This document shows, in pieces, positions 11,237 to 22,321 of a stretch of DNA of 64,000 nucleotides. The notes beneath the pieces were generated by a model. The model saw only the letters and a program-made list of their open reading frames with translations. It ran no database searches and was not told where the DNA came from. The translations under genes were made by a program, and so were the position numbers. This DNA is from Betaproteobacteria bacterium HGW-Betaproteobacteria-7 (GTDB lineage: Bacteria > Pseudomonadota > Gammaproteobacteria > Burkholderiales > Rhodocyclaceae): positions 62,001-126,000 of the forward strand of contig PHCE01000002.1 in the NCBI GenBank assembly GCA_002840765.1. Reading direction: 5' to 3'. Position 1 is the stretch's first letter, and each line of letters starts with the position of its first letter.

Positions 11237-11883
11237 AGCAATCTCCCGTGATCGAGGCGCAGGACGTTCGGATGGCAACGCTCGATCCAGCTCTGGTCAT
11301 GGGTGGCGACGACGACGGTAACGCCGACGCGGTGGAAATCGGCAAACAGCTCAAGGATGTCGCCCGCCGAATCGCTGTCAAGATTGGCCGTCGGCTCATC
11401 CGCCAGCAGCACCGTCGGCCGGTTGACCACGGCGCGGGCGATGGCCAGACGCTGCTGTTCGCCGCCGGACAGGGCGATTGGATTGGCCTTCTCGCGGGCC
11501 AGCAGGCCGACCTTGTCGAGCGCCGCCTGGGCGCGCCGGATGGCGTCGCGACGCGACAGGCCGGCGATCTGCAGCGGCAGCAGGACGTTGTCCAGGGCGC
11601 TGCGGTCGAACAACAGCTTCTGGTCCTGGAAAATCATGCCGAAATGCCGGCGCACATAGGGAATGGCGCTACGCCGCAGGGCCGACAGGTTCTGCCCGTT
11701 GACCACCAGGCTGCCGGAAGTCGGCCGTTCGATCGAGGCGATCAGTTTGACCAACGTCGTCTTGCCGGCGCCGGAATGACCGCTGACCAGCACCATCTGG
11801 CCGGCTGAAATCTCGAAGCTGACATCGCGCACGGCTTCATAGCCGCCGGGATAGCGCTTGGTCAGGTTACTGGCGACGATCAT
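11233..11883 (-). CDS. ftsE: Cell division ATP-binding protein FtsE
   Basis: ABC ATPase partner of FtsX. The 216-residue protein has Walker A GHSGAGKTT, signature LSGGEQQRLAIARA, Walker B VLLADEPTANLD and the H-loop ATHD. It follows ftsY by 63 bp and overlaps ftsX by 4 bp. No strong ribosome site is visible before the ATG. Confidence 0.96.
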   Translation of the reverse strand: MIVASNLTKRYPGGYEAVRDVSFEISAGQMVLVSGHSGAGKTTLVKLIASIERPTSGSLVVNGQNLSALRRSAIPYVRRHFGMIFQDQKLLFDRSALDNVLLPLQIAGLSRRDAIRRAQAALDKVGLLAREKANPIALSGGEQQRLAIARAVVNRPTVLLADEPTANLDSDSAGDILELFADFHRVGVTVVVATHDQSWIERCHPNVLRLDHGRLL

Positions 11884-11946
11884 TCGGTAGTTGTCAGTTG
11901 TTTTGGGGTTGCTGGCAACTCAAGCCACTGGCGACTTGCGACCGCC

Positions 11947-12921
11947 TCATTCAAACAGCGCATCGACAAAATCCTTCGCCGCGAACGGCCGCAGGTCGTC
12001 GATCTGTTCGCCGACGCCGATGAAGCGGATCGGCTTCGGGCACTGGCGGGCGATGGCAGCGATGACCCCGCCCTTGGCGGTGCCGTCGAGCTTGGTGAGG
12101 ACCAGGCCAGTGACGTTGATCGCCTTGTCGAAGGCTCGGACCTGGGCCAGGGCGTTCTGGCCGATGTTGGCGTCGAGGACCAGCAGCGTCTCGTGCGGAC
12201 CGCTCGGGTCGACTTTCTGGATCACCCGGCGGACCTTGGCGATTTCTTCCATCAGGTGCAGCTGGGTCGGCAGGCGGCCGGCCGTGTCGGCGAGCACGAT
12301 GTCGATGCCGCGTGCCTTGGCGGCGGAAATGGCGTCGAAGATCACGGCTGCCGGATCACCGTTGTCCTGGGCGATGACCGTAACGTTGTTGCGCTCACCC
12401 CAGGTTTCCAGCTGTTCGCGGGCAGCGGCGCGGAAAGTGTCACCAGCGGCCAGCAGCACGCTCTTGCCCTGGGTCTGGAAATACTTGGCCAGCTTGCCGA
12501 TCGAGGTCGTCTTGCCGGCGCCATTGACGCCGGCGATCATGATCACGTAAGGCTTGTGGCCGCTGACGTCGAGCGGCTGCTCAAGCGGCTGCAGAGTGGC
12601 CAGCAGCGCATCGGCCAGGGCTTTCTGGATGCTCTCGGGCGTATCCAGCTTGTCACGCTTGGCGGCCTTCTTCAGCTCATCGAGCAGATGGGTGGTCGCC
12701 TCGATGCCGACGTCGGAAGTCAGCAGCAGGCTTTCCAGTTCCTCGAGCAATTCGTCGTCGACTTTGCCGCGGGCGAAGATCGACTTGAGCTTGCCGCCCC
12801 ACTGTGCTCGGGTCCGGGAGAGGCCCTTGAACAGGCGCTCGCGCCACGATGGGGCAGCAGCGGGAGCGGCGGCGGGCTCGCCCTTGGCGTCCGGCGCAGA
12901 TTTTTTCAGGAAACTGAACAT
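11947..12921 (-). CDS. ftsY: Signal recognition particle receptor FtsY
   Basis: SRP receptor GTPase that targets ribosomes making membrane proteins. The 324-residue protein has a short Ala/Pro-rich acidic N-terminal region, the helical N domain, then the G domain with GVNGAGKTTSIGKLA, DTAGRLPT and TKLDGTAKGG. It heads ftsY-ftsE-ftsX and is divergent from the M16 peptidase genes, with a 109-bp gap for both promoters. Confidence 0.97.
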   Translation of the reverse strand: MFSFLKKSAPDAKGEPAAAPAAAPSWRERLFKGLSRTRAQWGGKLKSIFARGKVDDELLEELESLLLTSDVGIEATTHLLDELKKAAKRDKLDTPESIQKALADALLATLQPLEQPLDVSGHKPYVIMIAGVNGAGKTTSIGKLAKYFQTQGKSVLLAAGDTFRAAAREQLETWGERNNVTVIAQDNGDPAAVIFDAISAAKARGIDIVLADTAGRLPTQLHLMEEIAKVRRVIQKVDPSGPHETLLVLDANIGQNALAQVRAFDKAINVTGLVLTKLDGTAKGGVIAAIARQCPKPIRFIGVGEQIDDLRPFAAKDFVDALFE

Positions 12922-13030
12922 GGGAAGTCTGGTCTCAAGGCTGGCTGACAGTATGGCGGCAAGCCGTTAAGATGCCGTGCGAATCGAAGCAAAATCAGGT
13001 CCGAATTCTAGCAGAAAGCCCCCTCCCCCC

Positions 13031-14389
13031 ATGCGACTGCATCACCTTCTCCCCCTCCTGCTCACCCCCTGGCTGCTCACCCCGGCCCTTGCCAACCCTT
13101 ACGAAACCACGCTCGCCAACGGCCTGCGCATCATCGTCAAGGAAGACCGGCGAGCCCCCACTGCCGTGCAGATGGTCTGGTACCGGATCGGCAGCATGGA
13201 CGAGGTCGACGGCACCTCGGGCGTCGCCCACGTGCTCGAACACATGATGTTCAAGGGCACGCCGAAGGTCGGCCCGGGCGAGTTCAACAAGCTGGTGGCG
13301 GCCGCCGGCGGCCGTGACAACGCCTTCACCAGCCGTGACTACACCGCCTATTTCCAGCAGATCCCGAAGGAAAAACTCGGGCAGATGATGGAACTCGAAG
13401 CCGACCGCATGCGCCACCTGAATGTCGATGCCAAGGAATTCGAACAGGAAATCAAGGTGGTGATGGAAGAGCGGCGCCTGCGTACCGACGATAATCCGCA
13501 GTCCAAGCTGTTCGAGCAGATGAATGCCGGTGCCTTCCAGGCCCACCCCTACCGGCGGCCGATCATCGGCTGGATGAGTGACCTGGAAAACATGACGGCA
13601 GCCGACGCCAAGGCCTGGTACGACACGTGGTACGTGCCCAACAACGCCTACGTGGTGATCTCTGGCGACGTCGACCATAAAGCGGTGTTCGCCCTGGCCG
13701 AGAAATACTACGGCCCACTGGCAGCACGCCCGTTGCCGGCGCGCAAGGCCCAGATCGAGCCACGCCAGGACGGTACGCGCCGCATCACCGTCAAGGCGCC
13801 GGCCGAACTACCGGTACTGATCATGGGCTACAAGGCGCCGGTTCTCCGCGACATCGAAAAGGACAGCGATCCTTACGCCCTGCAGATGCTGGCCGCCATT
13901 CTTGACGGCCACGATGCCGCCCGCTTCAACAAGAAGCTGGTGCGCGAGGACAAAATCGCCTTGTCAGCTGGCATTGACTACGACAGCACGGCGCGTGGCC
14001 CGGGCATGCTCTATCTGCACGGCAGCCCATCGGCCGGCAAGACAGTCGCCGAACTCGAAGCCGCCCTCCGCGCCGAAATCGACCGCGTGCGCAAGGACGG
14101 CGTCAGCGCTGCCGAACTGAAGCGGGCCAAGGCCCAATTGCTGGCCAGCGAGGTGTACAAGCTCGACTCGGTCTTCGGCCAGGCGATGGAGATCGGCCAG
14201 ATCGAAGCCGTCGGCCTGCCCTACCGGCAGCTTGACCGCATGCTCGACAAGCTGCAGCAGGTCAACGCCGCCGACGTCCAGGCAGTCGCCAAAAAATATT
14301 TCGACGATGACGCGCTGACCATCGGCGTTCTCGACCCGCAACCGCTGGACGGCCAGTCGCGCCGCGCCGCTTTCCCCACCCGCCACTAA
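13031..14389 (+). CDS. M16 family zinc metallopeptidase, catalytic subunit
   Basis: A secreted zinc peptidase of the pitrilysin/processing-peptidase family. The 452-residue protein has an N-terminal signal peptide ending near ALAN. The inverted zinc motif H67-V-L-E70-H71 and the distal Glu region EFEQEIKVVMEERRL show it can be active. I chose the ATG at 13031, which puts the signal peptide first; the ATG at 12977 would add 18 residues ahead of it. The next gene overlaps it as TAATG and encodes a paralogue without the zinc motif, so the two probably form a heterodimer like other paired bacterial M16 proteins. Confidence 0.92.
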   Translation: MRLHHLLPLLLTPWLLTPALANPYETTLANGLRIIVKEDRRAPTAVQMVWYRIGSMDEVDGTSGVAHVLEHMMFKGTPKVGPGEFNKLVAAAGGRDNAFTSRDYTAYFQQIPKEKLGQMMELEADRMRHLNVDAKEFEQEIKVVMEERRLRTDDNPQSKLFEQMNAGAFQAHPYRRPIIGWMSDLENMTAADAKAWYDTWYVPNNAYVVISGDVDHKAVFALAEKYYGPLAARPLPARKAQIEPRQDGTRRITVKAPAELPVLIMGYKAPVLRDIEKDSDPYALQMLAAILDGHDAARFNKKLVREDKIALSAGIDYDSTARGPGMLYLHGSPSAGKTVAELEAALRAEIDRVRKDGVSAAELKRAKAQLLASEVYKLDSVFGQAMEIGQIEAVGLPYRQLDRMLDKLQQVNAADVQAVAKKYFDDDALTIGVLDPQPLDGQSRRAAFPTRH

Positions 14390-15690
14390 TGAATCGCGCC
14401 ATGAAACGCCTGCTCAGCGCCGCCCTCGTCTTCCTCGCCGCCCAGTCCGCCCTGGCTGGCGTCGCCATCGAACACTGGACGACCAGCGCCGGCACCCGCG
14501 TCTATTTTGTCGCCAGCCGGGCGCTGCCCATCGTCGACGTCCAGGTCGACTTCGCTGCCGGCTCGATGTTCGATCCGCCCGGCAAGGCAGGTCTCGCCGG
14601 CCTGACCCGCTCCCTGCTCGACCTCGGCGCCGGCAAGCGTGACGAGACGGCGATTGCCGAGGATCTGGCCGATATCGGCGCCCGCCTCGGCGGTGGTGCC
14701 GACACCGACCGCGCCAGCATTTCCGTGCGCACCCTGGCCGCCGCCGACAAGCGCGAGGTCGCCCTCGACATCCTGCGCGCGACGATTTCCCAGCCGCTGT
14801 TCGATGCCGCCATCCTCGAACGCGAGAAGGTGCGCACCATCGCCGGCCTCAAGGAGGCCATGACGCGCCCCGACAGCATCGGCGGCAAGGCCTTCTGGGA
14901 AGCCCTCTATCCCGAGCATCCGTATGGTCGGCAGGCGACACCGGAGTCGGTCGCCACCTTCGGCCGCGACGATCTGGTCGCCTTCCACGCCCGCCACTAC
15001 AACGCCGCCGGCGCCAGCATCACGCTGGTCGGCGATCTGTCGCGCGCCGAGGCTGAACGCATCGCCGCTGCCTTGTCGGCCAGCCTGCCGAGCGGCGCCG
15101 CCCAGCCGTTGCCAACGCCACCGGGCGCCAGCCAGCAAGGTCTCAAGGCGATCGCCCATCCGGCCAGCCAGGCCCATATCACCCTCGGCCTGCCGGCCAT
15201 TGAGCGCGGCCATCCCGACTACTTCCCGCTGCTCGTCGGCAATTACACACTGGGCGGCGGCGGCTTCGTCTCGCGCCTGATGAAGGAGGTCCGCGACAAG
15301 CGCGGCTTTGCCTACAGCGTATACAGCTATTTCGCCCCCCTGAAGCATCCCGGTCCCTTCCAGATCGGCCTGCAGACCAAGCGCTCGCAGGCCAGCGAAG
15401 CGATCAAGGTGGCTCGCGAGGTGCTCACCGGCTTTGTCGCCGACGGTCCGAGCGACGAGGAACTTACCGCCGCCAAAGCCAACCTGACCGGCAGCTTCCC
15501 GCTGCGCCTGGACAGCAATCGCAAGATCCTCGAGAACGTCGCCGTGATCGGTTTCTACGGCCTGCCGCTCGACTATCTGGACCACTACCAGGAGAGGGTT
15601 CAGGCGGTGACGGCAGCCGAAGTCAAGGCCGCTTTCGCCCGCCACATCCGGCCGGAGGCGCTGACCATCGTTACCGTGGCCGCCGATTGA
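14389..15690 (+). CDS. M16 family peptidase homologue, non-catalytic subunit
   Basis: A 433-residue secreted homologue of the preceding peptidase with a signal peptide (MKRLLSAALVFLAAQSALA). Where active enzymes have HxxEH it reads GLAGLTRSLL, so zinc binding is lost. The C-terminal half keeps the substrate-chamber features, including a glycine-rich segment GGGGFVSRLMKEVRDKRGFAYSVYS. It probably binds substrate for the active partner. Start overlaps the stop of the first gene by one base. Confidence 0.92.
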   Translation: MNRAMKRLLSAALVFLAAQSALAGVAIEHWTTSAGTRVYFVASRALPIVDVQVDFAAGSMFDPPGKAGLAGLTRSLLDLGAGKRDETAIAEDLADIGARLGGGADTDRASISVRTLAAADKREVALDILRATISQPLFDAAILEREKVRTIAGLKEAMTRPDSIGGKAFWEALYPEHPYGRQATPESVATFGRDDLVAFHARHYNAAGASITLVGDLSRAEAERIAAALSASLPSGAAQPLPTPPGASQQGLKAIAHPASQAHITLGLPAIERGHPDYFPLLVGNYTLGGGGFVSRLMKEVRDKRGFAYSVYSYFAPLKHPGPFQIGLQTKRSQASEAIKVAREVLTGFVADGPSDEELTAAKANLTGSFPLRLDSNRKILENVAVIGFYGLPLDYLDHYQERVQAVTAAEVKAAFARHIRPEALTIVTVAAD

Positions 15691-15717
15691 CGCGACCACC
15701 CGGGCGTTGAGGCCGTC

Positions 15718-17022
<1,305 letters not shown>

Positions 17023-17035
17023 GTTCAGCGACAGT

Positions 17036-17069
17036 AAAAAGGCCCGCGGAGCAATCCGCGGGCCTTTTT
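17036..17069. terminator. Bidirectional terminator between ferredoxin and dynamin-like gene
   Basis: A 15-bp perfect stem AAAAAGGCCCGCGGA / TCCGCGGGCCTTTTT with a GCAA tetraloop. A and T tracts on both sides let it serve the two convergent genes. Confidence 0.93.
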
Positions 17070-17089
17070 ACGTCAACCGGACGCGACGC

Positions 17090-19039
17090 TCAGGCCGCCC
17101 GCATTTGCTGGACTTCGAACGGCAGCAGCATTTCGCGTACCCGGCCGGCAATCTCCTCCAGGCCCTGAATCTGCGCCAGCAGGTTCTTTTCGACACTTTC
17201 CAGCTCGGCGATCCGATCTTCCAGCGTGTCGGTCGCCTGGTGAATGCGCTTGATGCTCTCCAGGCGGCGCTTGAGCTGGATCTGATGCTCGCGCACCTGG
17301 GTTTCCATCGGCGCCATGATCGCCCGCAACCAGGTTTCGGCATCGCGGTTGGCATGCTCGAAGGCGCGGCGTACCTGCACCGCCACCTCCTCGAAGAACT
17401 TCTGCGTGATGTTCTTCTTGTCGTGCGTCATCAGGCTGACCATGGTGTTCAGATGGGCATCGCACCATGACTGCAGGCGATCCAGTTCCTTGCGGTAACG
17501 CAGCAGCGAGAAGGCCGTCGGCGAGCCCAGCTTGAGGCCGTGCTCGACGGCGAAGCGCTTGTACACCGCCTCCATCATGGAGAGGATTTCGTTGATCTCG
17601 TCATCGGACTTGGCCAGCGCCTCACGCGAACGACCGAAAAACTTCGCCATCGCATCCGACAAGGTCTTGGAAAAGACCGCGTCGAGCATGGCCTCCCGCG
17701 TCTCGTGCGTCAGCTGGCGCAGGGTGTCAAGCCCGAGATGGGCGAACAGCTTGTTGGTCAGCGTCGAGAAGACACTGCGTACGGCGTAGTAGCGCTGCAG
17801 GCCGGACTCGAATTCATCCTTCTCGGCACGCACCTTGCCCATCATGTACTCGACGACACCCTTGTTCTTGCCGCGCAGTTCGGTCAGTTCAGTCAGCTGT
17901 TCGCGCAGGCCGGCCAGCCGCGACTCGAGCAAGCCACGCGTACGCCGGCTGACATCGCCGAATTCGCTCTCGGTATTTTCGCAGACGATGTCGCGCTTGG
18001 CCGGAATCAGTTCGCCGGATAGCGCCGCCTCGAGCAAGGGCAAGCGGCTACGTTCGAGTAGCGCCTGATCGCCAGTGATCTTGGCGACCAGCCCCTTCTG
18101 GGCGGACACAGGAAAAACCTGCGTCGTCGGCAGATTGAGAATATCGGCGCTTGAGTCGACCTGGCGCCGGATTTCGTCATCGATCTCCTCCGTCGTCTTC
18201 AGTTCGTCCCACTGGCCATCGATCTTGTTGAGCACCACCAGACGGCCGCGCCGGGCGGTACCGCCAGCGCAGATGTGTTCGCGCCAGATAGCCATGTCCG
18301 ACTGGGTGACGCCGGTGTCGGCGCCCAGGATGAAGAGAACGGCATGGGCATTGGGCAGCAGCGACAGGGTCAGCTCCGGTTCGGCGCCGATGGCATTCAG
18401 ACCCGGGGTATCGAGGATGATCAACCCCTGCTTGAGCAGTGGATGCGGAAAATTGATGACCGCATGACGCCAGCGCGGCACCTCGACCATGCCATCTTCA
18501 CCGACACGGTAGAGATCGACATCGCTGCTGCCCACGGCAAAACCGAGTTCGCGGGCGACATCCGGCGTCACCCGAGTCGTCTCGCTTACCTGGCGCAACG
18601 CCTCCTGCATGGCATCCGGCGCCTCGACGTCGAGGCGGACGACAGTCCATTCTTCCGGATAGCGCTTGTATTCGCTGACCCCGGCGTTGGTGGAGCGCGT
18701 CTCGATCGGCAGCAGCTCGATGCCGGGCAGCTTGTCGCCATCGTAGAGCAATTCGGTGGGGCACATCGTGGTCCGCCCGGCGGACGAGGGCAGCATGCGC
18801 GAGCCGTACTCGGCGAAGAAGATGGCATTGATCAGCTCCGACTTGCCACGCGAGAACTCGGCAACGAAGGCAACGTTCAGCCGGTCTTCGCGCAGACGAT
18901 CGAGCAGATGGACCAATCGCAAATCGGCCTGGGCGTCGGATAACTCGTTCTGGGCGAGCCAGTCCTTGAATTCGCCGATACTCGACGATAGGCGGGCACG
19001 CCAGGCAGTATAGGCAGCGAATTGATTGGCAAGCGACAT
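17090..19039 (-). CDS. Dynamin-like GTPase
   Basis: A 649-residue large GTPase of the bacterial dynamin type, likely acting on membranes. G1 is EFSRGKSEL, G3 is DTPGLNAIG and G4 is NKIDGQWDE. The rest is long alpha-helical stalk-like sequence ending in a coiled coil (about residues 560-640). The ATG at 19039 follows GGAGG at a good distance. It stands alone, whereas many bacterial dynamins come in tandem pairs. It converges on the ferredoxin gene and follows mutM on the same strand. Its cellular role cannot be told from the sequence. Confidence 0.85.
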   Translation of the reverse strand: MSLANQFAAYTAWRARLSSSIGEFKDWLAQNELSDAQADLRLVHLLDRLREDRLNVAFVAEFSRGKSELINAIFFAEYGSRMLPSSAGRTTMCPTELLYDGDKLPGIELLPIETRSTNAGVSEYKRYPEEWTVVRLDVEAPDAMQEALRQVSETTRVTPDVARELGFAVGSSDVDLYRVGEDGMVEVPRWRHAVINFPHPLLKQGLIILDTPGLNAIGAEPELTLSLLPNAHAVLFILGADTGVTQSDMAIWREHICAGGTARRGRLVVLNKIDGQWDELKTTEEIDDEIRRQVDSSADILNLPTTQVFPVSAQKGLVAKITGDQALLERSRLPLLEAALSGELIPAKRDIVCENTESEFGDVSRRTRGLLESRLAGLREQLTELTELRGKNKGVVEYMMGKVRAEKDEFESGLQRYYAVRSVFSTLTNKLFAHLGLDTLRQLTHETREAMLDAVFSKTLSDAMAKFFGRSREALAKSDDEINEILSMMEAVYKRFAVEHGLKLGSPTAFSLLRYRKELDRLQSWCDAHLNTMVSLMTHDKKNITQKFFEEVAVQVRRAFEHANRDAETWLRAIMAPMETQVREHQIQLKRRLESIKRIHQATDTLEDRIAELESVEKNLLAQIQGLEEIAGRVREMLLPFEVQQMRAA

Positions 19040-19108
19040 GTTGGCATGCCTCCTGGATACATGCGAAGCGTTCAATTTAGCATAGAAACAGGGGCTTGCA
19101 GCGAACAA

Positions 19109-19942
19109 TTAATGCTGGCAGGACGGGCAGTAATAGCTGCTGCGACCGCTCTGACGAATCTGCCGAATGACGCCATCGCAGCGTCGGCAGGGCTCGCCAT
19201 CACGCTCGTAAACAGCAGCCTGAATCTGAAAACAACCGGCGCCCCCATCGCTATGCACATAATCGCGGATGCTGCTGCCACCAGCGGCGATGGCATCGGA
19301 CAGCGTTTCGCGCACGGCCGCTGCCAGCAGGTGGTAGCGCGCCGGACTGATCCGGTTGGCGGCGCGCAAGGGTGAGATGCCGGCGCGGAAGAGACTTTCC
19401 GACGCATAGATATTGCCAATGCCAACCACCATATGGCTGTCCATCAGCACCGGCTTGACCGGTGCGCCACGCCGGCTGCAGGCGGCATGCAGCCAGTCGC
19501 CATCGAACGCCTCGGTCAGCGGCTCGACACCGAGTACGGCGAGCAGTGGGTGCCGCTCCGCCGCCAGCGGCGGCCCCGGCTGCCAGAGCACCAGGCCGAA
19601 ACGGCGCGGGTCGGCGAGACGGAGCAATTGGCTGCCGAGAACCAGCTCGAAGTGATCGTGTTTTTCCGGCGCCTGGGCAAAGGGAACGAAGCGCAGGTTG
19701 CCGGACATGCCGAGATGGAGGATCAACGTCCCCTCGACGCCCGGCCGGGCACAGTCGAAGAGCAGGTACTTGCCGCGCCGGCGGATACTGCGCACGAAGC
19801 AGCCGGGCAGCAGCTCGAGCAGAGCCGGCGGAATGGGGTAGCGCAGCTTCGGGGAGCGGATCACCACCCCCTCGATGCGTTGCCCCTCGACCTCCGGTAA
19901 CAGCCCACGGCGACAGACTTCGACCTCCGGCAACTCCGGCAT
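19109..19942 (-). CDS. mutM: Formamidopyrimidine-DNA glycosylase
   Basis: Removes oxidised purines such as 8-oxoguanine from DNA. The 277-residue product begins MPELPEVEVCRRGL, providing the catalytic Pro2 and Glu3 after Met removal, and has the conserved RRRGKYLLF lysine region, VVGIGNIYASESLF and a C-terminal zinc finger CRRC ... CPSC. It is divergent from the TPR-lolB-ispE operon. Confidence 0.97.
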   Translation of the reverse strand: MPELPEVEVCRRGLLPEVEGQRIEGVVIRSPKLRYPIPPALLELLPGCFVRSIRRRGKYLLFDCARPGVEGTLILHLGMSGNLRFVPFAQAPEKHDHFELVLGSQLLRLADPRRFGLVLWQPGPPLAAERHPLLAVLGVEPLTEAFDGDWLHAACSRRGAPVKPVLMDSHMVVGIGNIYASESLFRAGISPLRAANRISPARYHLLAAAVRETLSDAIAAGGSSIRDYVHSDGGAGCFQIQAAVYERDGEPCRRCDGVIRQIRQSGRSSYYCPSCQH

Positions 19943-20030
19943 TGCTTGTTCCTCCCGACAAAGCCAAATAACATCGCAAACTTAAAAGATTTTATGCGCT
20001 CCAACGCCTACCCACGACCGAAAGCTGACC

Positions 20031-21728
20031 ATGCCTGCGAAGTTCACCGCTACCGCCCTCACCCTGGCCCTCGGCCTGATCCTGGCCGTCCCCAGCCAGG
20101 CGGCGGCCCCTGGCAAGCAGGCGATGCCAGCGGAATCCTCGGAAAACCTGCTGGCGCGCACGGTTTTTTTCTCCCTGCTCGGTGAACTGGCGCTGCAGCG
20201 GGGCGACACGCGCCTGGCCGTCGACGCCTGGAGCGATCTGGCAAAACGTACGCGTGACCCGGCAGCCCTGGCCCGCGCCACCGAAGTTGCCGGTTTTGCC
20301 CGTCAGTACGAACAGGCGCTCGAACTGGCCAGCATCTGGCTGGAAGTCGAACCCGACTCCACGCGGGCCCGGCAGACCCAGTCCTCGCTCCTCGTCCTCG
20401 CCAACCGCCTGGACGAACTGGCGCCGCAGCTGGCCATTCTGCTCGAACGCGACAAGCCCAATCTGGCCGCCAACCTGATGCACCTTAACCGCATGCTCGC
20501 CCGCCACGAGAACAAGAAGGCCGTGCAGGAACTCGTCGAAAAACTGGCTGTGCCCTACGACACCGTACCCGAGGCCCACTTTGCCGTCGCCCAGGCTTCG
20601 GCCAATGCCGGCGACAACATGGGCGCGCTGACGGCGATCGAGAAGGCACTACTCCTCCGCCCCGACTGGGAAACCGCGGCACTGGCCCGGGCCCAGATCC
20701 AGGCCAGGCAGTCGAACGCCAGCGCCATCGCCAGCCTGGACGAGTTCGTCAAGCGTCAGCCGGCCGCCCGCGAAGCCCGCCTCGCCTTGGCCCGGCTGCT
20801 CATCGGCGAGAAGCGCTTCGCCGATGCACGTCAGCATTTCGACCGCCTGCTCAAGGACAACCCGGACAATCCCGAGATCATCTACCCGATTGCCATGCTG
20901 GCTCTGCAGCAGGGCGACACCAGCACCGGCCGGCAGCAGCTTGAACGCCTGCTGAAAAGCGACTTCCCCGACAAGAGCAGCGTGCACTTCTTCCTTGGCC
21001 AGCTCGACCAGGAGCAGAAGAACCTGCCGGCAGCGCTCGAACACTATGGACAGGTCAGCTCCGGCAACCAGCATGTCGCCGCCCGTGCCCGCTCCGCCCA
21101 GATTCTCCTGCAACAGGGCAAGCCGAACGAAGCCCGCGAGCTGTTGCGCAACACCCGCGGCGGCAGCGACGAAGAACGTACCCAGCTGACCCTGGCCGAA
21201 GCCCAGCTAATGCGCGATGCCGGCCGCCATGCCGACGCCTACGCGGTGCTTACCGAGGCGCTGGCCGGTCAGCCCGACAACACCGACATGCTCTACGACG
21301 CCGCCCTCACCGCTGAGCGCAGCGGCCGCCCGGAACTGCTGGAAAAGCACCTCCAGCACCTGCTCAGCCTGCGCCCGGATCATGCACACGCCTTGAATGC
21401 TCTTGGCTATTCGCTGGCCGATCGCAACATCCGCCTTGACGAGGCGTTCACGCTGATCACCCGGGCCCTCATCCTGCTGCCGGACGACCCCTTCATTACC
21501 GACAGCCTGGGCTGGGTCCAGTTTCGCCAAGGCCGCCTCGAAGAAGCGCTGGCCACCCTGGAACGGGCCTACCGCAACAAGCCCGACCCGGAAATTGCCG
21601 CGCACCTGGGAGAAGTCCTGTGGACCATGGGCCGCCACGACGATGCCCGCCGGCTGCTCGACGAAGCTGCCCGCCAGCATCCGGACAACGAAACGCTCGC
21701 CGGCACCATCAAGAAACTGCAGCCTTGA
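20031..21728 (+). CDS. Exported tetratricopeptide-repeat protein
   Basis: A 565-residue protein with a signal peptide (MPAKFTATALTLALGLILAVPSQAAA) followed by about a dozen TPR-like helical repeats, for example AALARATEVAGFARQYEQALEL and LGWVQFRQGRLEEALATLERAY. TPR arrays mediate protein contacts. It begins an operon with lolB and ispE, an arrangement common in betaproteobacteria, so a role in lipoprotein or envelope assembly is possible but unproven. Confidence 0.9.
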   Translation: MPAKFTATALTLALGLILAVPSQAAAPGKQAMPAESSENLLARTVFFSLLGELALQRGDTRLAVDAWSDLAKRTRDPAALARATEVAGFARQYEQALELASIWLEVEPDSTRARQTQSSLLVLANRLDELAPQLAILLERDKPNLAANLMHLNRMLARHENKKAVQELVEKLAVPYDTVPEAHFAVAQASANAGDNMGALTAIEKALLLRPDWETAALARAQIQARQSNASAIASLDEFVKRQPAAREARLALARLLIGEKRFADARQHFDRLLKDNPDNPEIIYPIAMLALQQGDTSTGRQQLERLLKSDFPDKSSVHFFLGQLDQEQKNLPAALEHYGQVSSGNQHVAARARSAQILLQQGKPNEARELLRNTRGGSDEERTQLTLAEAQLMRDAGRHADAYAVLTEALAGQPDNTDMLYDAALTAERSGRPELLEKHLQHLLSLRPDHAHALNALGYSLADRNIRLDEAFTLITRALILLPDDPFITDSLGWVQFRQGRLEEALATLERAYRNKPDPEIAAHLGEVLWTMGRHDDARRLLDEAARQHPDNETLAGTIKKLQP

Positions 21729-22321
21729 ACCATCCGCCCCTCCAGTGTGGCTGGCGCGGCAGCCTGCTCCTGTGCGCCGGCCTGCTGCTCAGCGCCTGTA
21801 GCAGCCTGCCGCCGCCCCCGCCAGCGAGCCGCGACAGTCTGCGCGACTTCATCATGGAAGCCCGCTTCGCCCTGCGCCTGACCCGTCCCGAACAGGCGCC
21901 CCAATCGGCCGCCGGCCGTCTGACCTGGGAGCACCGCCAGCAAGGCGAACGCATCCTGATCGCCAGCCCGCTCGGTTACGGTGTGGCCGAAATAGAAACG
22001 ACGCCCGACCTCGCCTACCTGCGCACATCCGACGGCAAGACCCGCAGCTCGGCCGATCCTGACGAACTGATGGAAGCGGCCACCGGCGAACGCCTGCCGG
22101 TATCGCGCCTGCCCGCCTGGCTGCTCGGCCAGCCCGGGTACGGCGGACAACTGCAACGCGATGCGCAGCAGCGGCCGCAGCAGCTGAACGAAGCCGGCTG
22201 GCAAGTCGATTACGCCTACGACGACGAATCACCAACGGCCCTGCCGGCCCGCGTCACCCTGCGCCGCGCCGACGAGATTGAACTGCGTCTACGCATCGAG
22301 GAATGGCGAACCGCACCGTGA
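21725..22321 (+). CDS. lolB: Outer-membrane lipoprotein receptor LolB
   Basis: Accepts lipoproteins from LolA and inserts them in the outer membrane. With a TTG start at 21725, overlapping the preceding stop as TTGA, the product is 198 residues with a lipobox LLLSAC (Cys25). It has LolB features such as RFALRLTRPEQAPQSAAGRLTWEH and a hydrophobic-cavity beta domain. The only longer reading starts inside the TPR gene, so the TTG start is preferred. Confidence 0.9.
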   Translation: MNHPPLQCGWRGSLLLCAGLLLSACSSLPPPPPASRDSLRDFIMEARFALRLTRPEQAPQSAAGRLTWEHRQQGERILIASPLGYGVAEIETTPDLAYLRTSDGKTRSSADPDELMEAATGERLPVSRLPAWLLGQPGYGGQLQRDAQQRPQQLNEAGWQVDYAYDDESPTALPARVTLRRADEIELRLRIEEWRTAP

